A stretch of DNA of 64,000 nucleotides from Panulirus ornatus (Eukaryota; Arthropoda; Malacostraca; Decapoda; Palinuridae), in the NCBI RefSeq assembly GCF_036320965.1, contig NC_092238.1, forward strand, positions 17,494,194 to 17,558,193, written 5' to 3'. Both the position numbers and the translations under genes were made by a program. Below are positions 38,701-49,800 of this stretch, piece after piece. The notes below the pieces were generated by a model. It was given only the letters and a program-made list of their open reading frames with translations. It searched no databases and had not been told where the DNA came from. How positions within the stretch are numbered: the stretch's first letter is position 1; each line of letters begins with the position of its first letter.

Positions 38701-41700
38701 AGGTAGGTGGTGCATCCTCGTGTTATACTTGTGGTAGAGGTGGGCAGTAGGTCCTACTTTTATACTTGTGGTGGAGTTGGGTGGCATTCCCTTATGTTAT
38801 ACGATTAATAGATATGGGTGGTCGGCTCTAGTATTATACTCGTGGTGGAGATGGGTGGTCGGCTCTAGTATCATACTCGTGGTGGAGATGGGTGGTAATC
38901 ATCAGTGTTGTACTAGTGGTGGAGATGATAGTAGGCCATAGTGTTAATTAGAGGTAGAGATGGATAGTAGGCCGATGTGTTATACTTGTAGAGATTGGTT
39001 GTGGAGCTTGGTAGTAAAGAATTGATCGTGACTGGTGGTAAATCCTAGTGTTATACTATTGATGTAGGTGGGTGATAGACCCTAGTGTTATACTAGTGGT
39101 GGTGGTGGATGGTAGACCCTCATGTTATTCTACTGGTGGAGATGGGTGGTAGGCCCTGATATGTAACCAGTGGTGGAGATGGTTGATAGGCCTTAATATA
39201 TACTAGTAGTGGAGGTAGATGGTAGACCCTAGTGTTATACAAGTGGTGGAGGTGGGAAATACACCTTAGTGTTATACTCGTGGTGGAAATAGGTGGTAGA
39301 ACCTAGTCTTACACTAGTGGTGGAGGTCGGTTGTAGGCCCTAGTTTTGTACTAGTTCTGGAGATGGGTGGTATGACCTAGTGTTATACTAGTGGTGGAGT
39401 TGGGTAGTAGACCGTAGTGCTATACTAGTGATGGAGGTGCGTGGAAGTTCCTAGTTTTTTATTAGTGGTGAAAGTGGATGGTAGTCCCTAGTGTTATACT
39501 ATATGTGAAGATGGATGGTAGACCTTAGTATTATACTAGTGGTGGAGATGGGTGGTAGGCCCTAGCATCATATTCGTGGTGGAGCTGGTTTATAGACCCT
39601 GGAGTTATATTAGTGATAGAGGTGGGCGGTAGGCCATAGTGTTATACTATTGGTGGATGTAAGTGGTAGACCCTAGTGCTATACTGCTATACTGGTGGTG
39701 GAGGTGGATGGTAATCTTAAATGTTATACTAGTGGTGGAGATGGTCAGTAGGCACTAATGTTATATTAGTGGCGGGGGTGTGTAGTAGACCCTAGTGTTA
39801 TACTATTAGTGGAGGTCGTTAGTATACCCTGGTGTTACACTAGTGTTAGAGGAGGGTTTTCGACCCCATTGTTGTATACTTGTGGAGGTGAGTGGTAGAC
39901 CCTAGTGTTATCCTGGTGGTGGAGATGGGCGGTAGACCTTAGTGTTATGATAGTGGTGGATGTGAATGACAGATCCTAGTGTTACGTTAGTGGTGGAGAT
40001 GGGTGGAAGGCCCCTTGTGTTATACTGGTGTTGGAGGTGGGTTTCAGATCCTCTTGTTATACAAGTGGTGGAGGTGGGTGGTAGACCTTAGTGCTATACT
40101 AGTGGTGGAGATGGGCGGTGGACCCTAGTGTTATACTGTTAGTGGTGGTAGGTGACATACCCTAGTGTTATATCATTGATGAATGTGGATGATAGGCCCT
40201 AGTGTTATACTAAATGTGGAGGTAGATGGTATACACTATTCTTATACTAGTGGTGGAGGTGGATTATAGACCCTAGTGTTATGTCAGTGGTTGGTGACCC
40301 TAGTGTAATATTACTGGTGAAAGCGGGTGATAAGCCTTATTGTATAATATATGTTGAGGTGGGCGGTAGACCATATTGTTATACTAGTGGCTGAGGTGGA
40401 TGGTGGACCTTAGTGTTATAGAAGTGGTGGAAATGGGTGGTAGGCCCCAGTTTTATACTAGTGGTGGAAATGGGTGGTAGTCCCTTGTGTTATACTAGTG
40501 GTAGAAATGGGTGGTAGTCCCTTGTGTTATACTATTGGTAGAGATGGGTGGTAGACTCTTGTGTTATACTATTGGTAGAGATGAGTGGTAGTCCCTTGTG
40601 TTATACTATTGGTAGAGATGGGTGGTAGACTCTTGTGTTATACTATTGGTAGAGATGGGTGGTATTCCGTTGTGTTATACTACTGGTGGGGTTGGTTCGT
40701 GCATCCTAATGTTATACTAGTGGTTTAGATTGGCGGTAGGCCCTAGGGTTATACTAGTGGCGGAGGTGGGTGGCAGACCCTAGTGTTATACTAGTTGTGG
40801 AGGTGGTTGGTATACCCAAGTGTTATACTAGAAGAGGGGGTGGATGGTAGACTCTAGTATGATACAAGTGGTGGAGGTGGGTGGTGGGTCCTAGTGTTAT
40901 AGTAGTGGAGGAGGTAAGTCATAGACCCTAATAATATACTAGTGGCGAAAGTAAGTGTTAGATTCTACTGTTATACTATATATGGTTATGGGTGGAAGAC
41001 CCTAGAGTTATTCTAGCGGTGGAAGGGAGTGGTATACATTAGTGTTATACTATTGGTGGAGGTGGGTGGTATACCCTAGTGTTATACTGGTGGTGGAGAT
41101 GTGTAGTGGGCCCTAGTATGTTATCATTGGTGGAGGTCGTTAGTAGACACTAGTGTTATACTAATGGTTATGAGCTGTAGGCCCTAGTGTTATACTAGTG
41201 GTGGAGGTGGGTGCCAGACCCTAATGTTATACTATTGGTAGAGGTGGGTAGTTGACCCTAGTGTTATCCTTTCGGTGGAGGTGGGTCGCAGACCCTAGTT
41301 TTATACAAGTGGTGGAGATGGGCGGTAGATCCTAGTGTTATACTTTTAGAGGAGGTGGGTGGTAGACACTAGTGTTATACTGGTGCTGGAGATCAGTGGT
41401 AGACCCTAGAGTTATGCTATTGGTGGAGATGCTTGGAAGATCCAAATGCTATACTAGTGGTGGAGGTGGGTGGTAGACCCTAGTGTTATAGTATTGGTGG
41501 AGATGGCCGGTAAATCCTAGTGCTATACGACTGGGGGAGTTGTGCTGTAGACCCAAGTGTTATACTGTTGGTGGAAATGGGCGTTAGGCCCTAGTGTTAT
41601 ACTAGTGGCGGATGTGGGCGGTAGACCCTTGTGTTATACTAGTGGTTGAGATGAATGGTAGACCCTAGTGTTATTATATTGGTATATATGGAGGGTAGGC

Positions 41701-44700
41701 CCTAGTGTTATATCATTGGTGGAGATGAGTGGTATACCCTAGTGTTATACTGTTGGTAGAGGTGGGTGGTAGACATTATTGTTATACAACTGGTGGAAGT
41801 GGATGGCAGACCCTAGTGTTATACTAGTGGTTAAGGTGGGTGGTAGATCCTAGTATTATACTAGTGGTGGAGATGGGTGGTAGGCCCTAGTGTTATGCTA
41901 TTGATGGAGATCGGCTGTACGCCCTAGTGTTATACTTGTGATAGAGGTGGGTGGCAGACCCTAACGTTATACTATTGGTGGAGTTTGCTGTAGGCCTTAT
42001 TATTGAACTAGTGGCGGAGGTGGGTGGCAGATCCTAGTGATATATTAATGATGGAAGCTGTGTAGATCTTAGTGTTATACTAGTGGTGGAGTTGGGTGGT
42101 AGACCCTAGTGTTATACAAATGGTGGAGGTGGGAGGTAGAACCTAATGTTATACAAATGGAGGTGGGTGGTATATCCTAGTGTTAAACTAGTGGTGAAGG
42201 TAGGTGGTTGATCCTAGTATTATACAAATGGTGGAGGTAGGTGGTAGATCTTAGTGTTATACAAATGGTAGAGGTGGGTGGTAGACCCTAGTGTTATACA
42301 AGTGGTGGAGGTGGGTGATAGACCGTAGTGTTGCTACAAATTGCGGAGGTGGGTGGTAGATCCTAGTGCTGTACAAATGGCGGAGGTGGGTGGTATACCC
42401 TAGTGTTATGCTAGTGGTGGAGGTGGGTGGTTGATCCTAGTGTTATACAAATGGTGGAGGTGGCTGGATGATCCAAGTGTTATACAAATGGTGGAGGTGA
42501 GTGGTAGACCCTAGTGTTTATAATAGTGGTGGAAGTGGGTGGTAGACCCTATTGTTATACTTATGGTGGGGGTTGGTAGTAGGCCTTGGTGCTATACTAT
42601 TGGTGGAGGTGGATGGTATACTCCAGTGTTATACTAGTGTTGGAGGTGGGAGGTAGATCCTAGTGTTATACGAGTGGTGAAAGTGGGTTATAGACCCTAA
42701 TGTTATACTAGTGGTGGAGGTGGTTGGTATACGCCAGTGTTATACTAGTGGTGGAGGTGGGTGGTAGACCCTAGTGTTATGCTAGTTGTGGAGGTGGATG
42801 GTATACTCCAGTATTACACTAGTGGTGGAGGTGGATGGTATAACCTAGTGATATACTACTGGTGGAGGTGGGTGGTAGACCCTAGTGTTATACTATTGGT
42901 GGAGGTGGATGATATACTCCAGTGTTATACTAGTGGTGGAGGTGGATTGTATACCCTAGTGATATACTAGTGGTTGAGGTGGGTGTAGGCCCTAGTGTTA
43001 TACTATTGGTGGAGGTGGATGGTATACTACAGTGTTATACTAGTGGTGGAGGTGGATGGTATACCCTAGTGATATACTAGCGGTGGAGGTGAGTGTAGAC
43101 CCTAGAGTTATACTATTGGTGGAGGTGGATGATATACTCCAGTGTTATACTAGTGGTGAAGGTGGGTGGTAGATCCTAGTATTTTACTAGTGGTGGAGGT
43201 AGATGGTAGATCTAAGTGTTTTGCTCTGGTCGGAGGTGGGTGGTATACCCCATTGTTATACTTGTGGTTGAAGTGGGTGGTAAACTCATGTGTTATACTA
43301 TTGGTTGAGATGGGCGGTAGGCCCTAGTGTTATACTAATGGTGTTGGTTTGTGGTAAGCCCTAGTTTTATACTACCGGTAGAGGTGGGTGTTATACTCAG
43401 TGCTATACTAGTGGTGGAGGTGGGTGTTAGATCCTAGTGTTATACTAGTGGTGGAGATGGGTGGTAGATCATAGTGTTATACTAGTGATGGAGGTGGGTG
43501 GCAGATCCTAGTTTTATACTAGTGGTGAAGATGGGTAGTTTGTGGTTGGCCCTAGTGTTATTCTACCAGTGGAGGTGGGTGTTATACCTAGTGCTATACT
43601 AGTGGTGGAGGTGAGTGGTAGATCCTAGTGTTATACTAGTGGTGGAAGTGGGTGGTAGATCCTAGTGTTATACTAGTGGTGGAGATGTATGGTATACCCT
43701 AGTGCTATACAAGTGGTGGAGATGGGTGTCAGACCCTACTGTTATACTAGCGGTTGAGATGGGTGGTACACCCTAGTATTATACTATTGTTGGAGGTGAG
43801 TGGTGGACCCTAGTGTTATACTAGGGGTGGAGATTCGGCGGTAGGCCTTAGCGTTATACTTGTAGTGGAGGTGGGTGGCAGACCCCAGTGTTATACTATT
43901 GGTGGAGATGGGAGGTAGGCCTTACTGTTATACTAGTAGCGGAGGTGGGTGGCAGACCCTAGTGTTATACTAATAGTGGAGGTTGTGTAGACCCTCGTGT
44001 TATACTAGTGTTGAAGGTGGGTGGTAGACCCTAGAGTTATACTAGTGTTGGAGGTGGATGATATACCCTAGTGCTATACTAGCGGTGGAGGTGGGTGGTA
44101 GATCCTAGTGTTATACTAGCGGTGGAGATGGATGGTATACCCCAGTGCTATACTAGTGTCGTACTAGTGGTGGAGATGGATGGTAGACCCTAGTGTTATA
44201 CTAGTGGTGGAGGTTGATGGTATACCCCTGTGGTATACTAGTGGTGGAGGTGGGTGTTAGATCCTAGTGTTATACTAGTGGTGGAGGTGGATGGTATACC
44301 TTAGTGCTATACTAGTGGTGGAGGTGGGTGGTAGATCCTAGTGTTGTACAAACTAGTGGTGGAGATGGATGGTAGACTTTAGTGTTATACTAGTGGTGGA
44401 GGTGGATGGTATACCCCAGTGTTATACTAGTGGTGAAGATGGATGATTTGTGGTAGGCCCTAGTGTTATACTATCGGTGGCGGTGGGTGTTATACCCAGT
44501 GCTATACTAGTGGTGGAGGTGGGTGTTAGATCCTAGTGTTATACTAGTGGTGGAAGTGGGTGGTAGGTCCTAGTGTTATACTAGTGGTGGAGTTGGATGG
44601 TATACTCCAGTGTTATAATAGTGGTGGAGGTGGGTGTTAGATCCTAGTGTTATACTAATGGTGGAGGTTGGTAGTAGGCCTTGGTGCTATACTATTGGTG

Positions 44701-45560
44701 GAGGTGGATGGTATACCCCAGTGTTATACTAGTGGTGGAGGTGGGTGGTAGATCCTAGTGTTGTACTAGTGGTGGAGATGGATGGTAGACCCTAGTGTTA
44801 TACTAGTGGTGGAGGTGGATAGTACACCCCAGTGTTATGCTAGTGGTGGAGGTGGATGGTATACCCCAGTGTTATACTAGTGGTGGAGGTGGGTGTTAGA
44901 TCCTAGTGTTTACTAGTGGTGGAGGTGGATGGTATACCCCAGTGTTATACTAGTGGTGGAGGTGGATGGTATACCCCAGTGTTATACTAGTGGTGGAGGT
45001 GGATGGTATACGCCATAGTTATACTAGTGGTGGAGGTGGATGGTATACCCTAGTGATATACTAGTGGTGGAGGTGGGTGGTAGACTCTAGTGTTATACTA
45101 GTGGTGGAGGTGGATGGTATTCCCCAGTGTTATACTAGTGGTGGAGGTGGATGGTATACCCTAGTGTTATACTAGTGGTGGAGGTGGATGGTATACCCCA
45201 TAGTTATACTAGTGGTGGAGGTGGATGGTATACCCTAGTGATATACTAGTGGTGGAGGTGGGGGGTAGACTCTAGTGTTATACTAGTGGTGGAGGTGGAT
45301 GGTATACCCCAGTGTTATACTAGTGGTGGAGGTGGATGGTATACCCCATAGTTATACTAGTGGTGGAGGTGGATGGTATACCCTAGTGATATACTAGTGG
45401 TGGAGGTGGGGGGTAGACTCTAGTGTTATACTAGTGGTGGAGGTGGATGGTATTCCCCAGTGTTATACTAGTGGTGGAGGTGGATGGTATACACCATAGT
45501 TATACTAGTGGTGGAGGTGGATGGTATACCCCAGTGTTATACTAGTGGTGGAGGTGGGTG
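35716..45560. repeat. 37-bp minisatellite, right arm, ~9.8 kb
   Basis: Units are ATACTAGTGGTGGAGGTGG followed by (G/A)TGGTA(T/G)AC(C/T)C(C/T)AGTGTT, period 37 bp. Units from about 44700 to 45560 are nearly identical and include multi-unit blocks repeated in order. Toward 35716 they diverge, with indels. A 325-bp transposon interrupts the array at 37683. The array is more than twice the length of its left-arm partner. Confidence 0.94.
37683..38007. mobile_element. hAT-like non-autonomous DNA transposon (MITE)
   Basis: Single-copy DNA inside the 37-bp array. It begins CAGGGATTCCTAACCTGTGG with a GTACCCCATAGGGGTAC palindrome near the start, and ends GGGAACCTTTGCCCTAG. Reverse-complementing the end gives an AGGG...GGTTCCC pattern and CTGTACCCC, an imperfect terminal inverted repeat of the form typical of hAT elements. 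The flanking 8-mers CCTTAGTG and GCCCAGTG could be a decayed target duplication, although they also resemble the host repeat. There is no transposase. It is absent from the left arm. Confidence 0.65.
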
Positions 45561-45595
45561 GATGGTATGGTAATGTTCGTGAACCATACACTTGG

Positions 45596-45964
45596 TCATC
45601 TTATATTGTTGTGTGTGTCATATTGTATGTTCCCTCTAGCCTTACCCTGTACACCTGCTATACGTAAATTACTCTTCCTCTCATTACGGAATAATTGACA
45701 TAGTTTGTTGACAAATATGTAGATATGAGGAAAGTCAGGGGATTGGTAGGTCATTAAGCCTTGATGTAATTGTTGGTAGGTCATTAAGCCTTGATGTAAT
45801 TGTTGGTAGGTCATTAAGCCTTGATGTAATTGTTGGTAGGTCATTAAGCCTTGATGTAATTGTTGGTAGGTCATTAAGCCTTGATGTAATTGTTGGTAGG
45901 TCATTAAGCCTTGATGTAATTGTTGGTAAGTCATTAAGCCTTGATGTAATTGTTGGTAGGTCAT
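45596..45964 (-). other. open frame: 10-residue repeats plus tail (right arm)
   Basis: Mirror of 15165-15473: seven MTYQQLHQGL repeats followed by the QSPDFPHIYIFVNKLCQLF tail. It is open in both arms, with two amino-acid changes in the tail. No known domain. Probably a chance frame. Confidence 0.12.
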
Positions 45965-46109
45965 TAAGCCTTGATGTAATTATTGGTAGGTCATTAAGCC
46001 TTGATGTAATTATTGGTAGGTCATTAAGCCTTGATGTAATTGTTGGTGGGTCATTTAAGCCTTGATGTAATTATTGGTAGGTCATTAAGCCTTGATGTAA
46101 TTGTTGGTA
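45749..46109. repeat. 30-bp tandem repeat, ~12 copies (right arm)
   Basis: Units contain TCATTAAGCCTTGATGTAAT followed by TGTTGGTAGG. One unit has an extra T (CATTTAAGCC, near 46052). The left arm has eight units. Confidence 0.95.
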
Positions 46110-46254
46110 GGTTCTCGTGATGTAATCATCTATAGGCACCACCATGTATGGATTTCATACATCTTTCACTTTATTATTAATGTGCCTCTGTATAATTCCT
46201 GTTAGATAGTGAATGTATTTTACAATAACTTATGTTCAATCTCCATTAGGTAAT
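46110..46254. other. short single-copy spacer (right arm)
   Basis: Matches 14936-15080 of the left arm. No feature seen. Confidence 0.6.
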
Positions 46255-46444
46255 GAGCCTCATGTTCACATCATGTGCATGGTATCTGTAATGAGCCTCA
46301 TGTTCACATCATGTTCATGGTGTCTGTAATGAGCCTCATGTTCACATCATGTGCATGATGTCTGTAATGAGCCTCATGTTCACATCATGTGCATGGTGTC
46401 TGTAATGAGCCTCATGTTCACATCATGTGCATGGTGTCTGTAAT
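46255..46444. repeat. 38-bp tandem repeat, 5 copies (right arm)
   Basis: Units contain GAGCCTCATGTTCACATCAT followed by GTGCATGGTGTCTGTAAT. One unit has GTTCATGG and one has GCATGATG. Six units exist in the left arm. Confidence 0.95.
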
Positions 46445-46849
46445 GTGACTGAGTGGAAAGATTTAATAACATAGGAAATGTGGATCATATTTACCTCTGA
46501 ATCTGATTTAAGATGTGTGGTGGTGAGGGCGAGGCTGGAGGCAGCATGATTTCTCTTCTCATTATCATGAAAGTTTACAACTGATCATGGAATCATTTCC
46601 TCAACTCGTGCGTGTTGGCCGTGTTAACGTGAGTGACCACACCAGCTGCCAACCGATGCCCCAGCAAGCACATGCAGGAGGTGTCAGCTGTATGTGTTCC
46701 TCACGTCATGATCATAATAATGCTATTGTCTAACTACCGCATCACTCATTAGAACATTGTTATTGTCTAACTACCGCATCACTCATTAGAACATTGTTAT
46801 TGTCACATCAGTCAACATTGTAGCTTATAACGGGGTTTCAACACAGGGT
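46445..46849. other. single-copy flank (right arm)
   Basis: Counterpart of 14318-14707, with the same duplicated 37-bp segment (CTAACTACCGCATCACTCAT). No gene seen. Confidence 0.7.
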
Positions 46850-49800
46850 GGTAGTGGTGGCATTTTGGCAGCAAAGGTCGACTGTGGTGGCAGGATGGCA
46901 GTAGAGGGTGATGGTGATGATGGGACGGTGGCAGCAGAAGGTGATGGTAGTGGTGATGGTGGCAGTGTGCCAGCAGAAGTTGCTAGGGTGGTGGCAGGGT
47001 GGCAGCAGAGGGTGGTGGTAGTAGTGGCAAGATAGTACCATAGGGTAGGGGTGGTGGTGGTTGTAGCGCGGTGGAAGTAGAGGATAGTGGTGGAGGTGTT
47101 AGCAGGGTTGTACCATAGGGAAGGGGTGGTGGTGGTGTTGGTGGTAAGATGACAACAGAGGGTGGTGGTGGTGACAAGATGTCACCACAGAATGGCACTG
47201 GTGGCAGTAGTGGTGGTGGTGGCAGGCTGACAACAGTGAGTGGTGGTAGTGGCAAGGTGGCACCACAGAATGATTGTGGTGGTGGTAGTGGCAGTGGCAG
47301 AGTGGCAGAAGAGGTTGGCGGTGATGGTTGCAGTAGAGCAGAAGATAGAGGTGGTAGTGGTGGTGGCACAGTGGCAGAAACGAGTGGTGATGGTGGTGAT
47401 GGCATGGTAGCACCACAAGGTGATGGAAGTGTTATTCGCGGTGAAGTGGCACCATAGGGTGATATGGTGTTGACGGTGGTAGAAGTATGGTGCTACAAGT
47501 AGTGTTAGCAGGGAGGCAGCATATGGTGGTGGTGGCAGGGCGGCAGCAAAGGGTGATGTTGTCAGTGTGGCATCAGTGGATGTCGGTAGCAGTGTGGCAA
47601 CAGAGAGTGGCGGCGGTGGGGCTGGGGATGGCAATAGAAGGTACTGGTGGTAACAGATGGTGGTAGTGGTAGTGGCAGGGGAATAGAAGAGGGTAGTTGT
47701 GATGATGATGGGGCAGTAGTAACAGAGGGTGGTGGAGGTGGTGGTGGTGGTGGTTGTGCCAAGATGACATAAGAGGGTGGCGCTGGTGGTGACACTGGCA
47801 GAAGAGGAGGATGGTGGTGGTAGTGTTACGTGGTGGCACTACAAGGTGATGGTTACGGTGATAGTATCAGGATGGCAACAGAGGATTGTGGTGGCAGCAG
47901 TTGTAGCAAGGTGGCAAGGTGGCATAACATGTGCAGTTGGCAGGGTGGCAACATAGGATGATGGTGGCAGGGTGGCAACATAGGGTGATGGTGGCAGGTT
48001 GGCAGCATAGGTTCATGGTGGCACGGTGGCAGCATTAGTTGATGATGACAGAGTGGCATTAGAGTGTGGTTGTGGTGATGTTGGTGGTAGGTTGGCAGTA
48101 CAGCCTGATGATGGTTGTGTTGGCAGCAGTGGAAGTACAGGGTAGTTATAGGGGTGGTGGCAGATTGGCAGCAGAGGGTGGTGTTTATGGTGACAGGATG
48201 ACAGAAGAGGATGGTGTTGGCAGGGTTGCAGCAGAAGGTGGTTGTGGCAGGGTGGCAAAAGAGACTGGTGTTTGTGGTAGTTGGATGGCACCATGAGGTG
48301 GTAAGAGTAGCAGTAGTTGTGGTAGCAGGGTAAGAAAACAGGTTGACAGTGGTAGGCTGGTAGCAGAGGGTGGTAGTGCTGGTGGTAGGGTGGTAGAACA
48401 AGATGGTGATGGTAGGGTGTCAGCAGAGAGTGGTGGTGATGGTAGGGTGTCAGCAGAGAGTGGTGGTGATGGAAGGGTGTTAGAATAGGTAGTTGGTGGC
48501 ATGATAGCACCAGAGGGTCATGATGGTGGCAAGTTAGCACCACATAGTGGTAGAAGCGGTGAAAGTGGCAGAGTATCAGCAGTGAGTAGTGGTGTTGGTG
48601 GTAAGGTGGCAGTTGGGAGTAATGGTAATGTTGGCAGTATGGTAGCAGATGGTGCCACGTGGCGGTGGCGGTTTCATGGTGCAACCAGTGGGAACTTTGG
48701 TAGTGGTGGTAACAGGACAGCAACAGAGCAGAGGGTAGTGGTGACAGCAGGGTAGCACCATAAAATGGTGACAATAGAGGTTAATGGTGGTAGGGTGGTA
48801 GCAAAAGGAGACGGTGGTGGTGGCAGGATGGCGGCAGAGGCAATGGTAGCAGGGATTGATGATGTCAAGATGGTAGCAGAAGGTGGTGTTAGTCGGTAGC
48901 AGGATGGCAATAGAGGTTGATGGTGGTTGAAGGGTGGCAGCACATCGTGGTGGTGGTGGTGGGGGCACGGTAACAGCACCGGGAGGGAAGTGGTGTCAGG
49001 GAGAGAAAATATTGTTATAATGGCAGGTTGGCGAAAGAAAGTGGAGGTGGTGGCAGGGAACAGGGCAGGACAGGTTTGTGTTGGTGGCAGGATCGCAGGA
49101 GAGATCGGCGCTAGTGACATAATGGAAACAGAGTGTAGTGATGAGGGCAGTGTGACAGCAGTTGGTAATAGTGGTGGTGATGACAGGTTGACAACGAAGA
49201 CTGATGGTGCTGGCAGGATTGCTGCACAGGAAGGTGACGGAAGCAGGACGGCAGCATAGTGTGATGGTGATGGCAGGGAGGCAGCAGAGGCTGTAGGTGG
49301 TAGTGGCAGGGTGGCAGTAAATGTTCGTGGTTATGGTAAGGTGGCAGCACAGGCCAACTTGGTGTTAGTAGGCAGGAGTGCAGCACAAGGTGGTGTTAAT
49401 GATGAGTTGACAACAGAGGGTGGTGGTGGTGGTGGTGGTGTTGGTGGTGGCAGGGTGACAACACAAGGTGGTGTTCGTGCCTGGATGGCAGGGTGGCAAT
49501 AAATGGTGGTGGAGATGATAAGGTGGCAGCAGAGGTTGCTGATAGCGGCAGGGGGGTAGAACAGGGTGGTGCTGGTAGCAGGGGAACAGCAGAAGGTGGT
49601 GTTGGTGATGAGTTGAAAAGAGAGTGTGGTAGTGATGGTGGCAGGGTGGCAGTACAGGGTGGTGTTCATGCCAGGATGACAGGATAGATTTGGTGGCAAG
49701 GTGTTAGCAGAGGGTATTGGTGGTAGCGCTGTGTTGGTGACATGATGGAAGTAGATGGTAGTGTTGATGGCATGGTGGGAGTACAGGCTAATGGTGGTGG

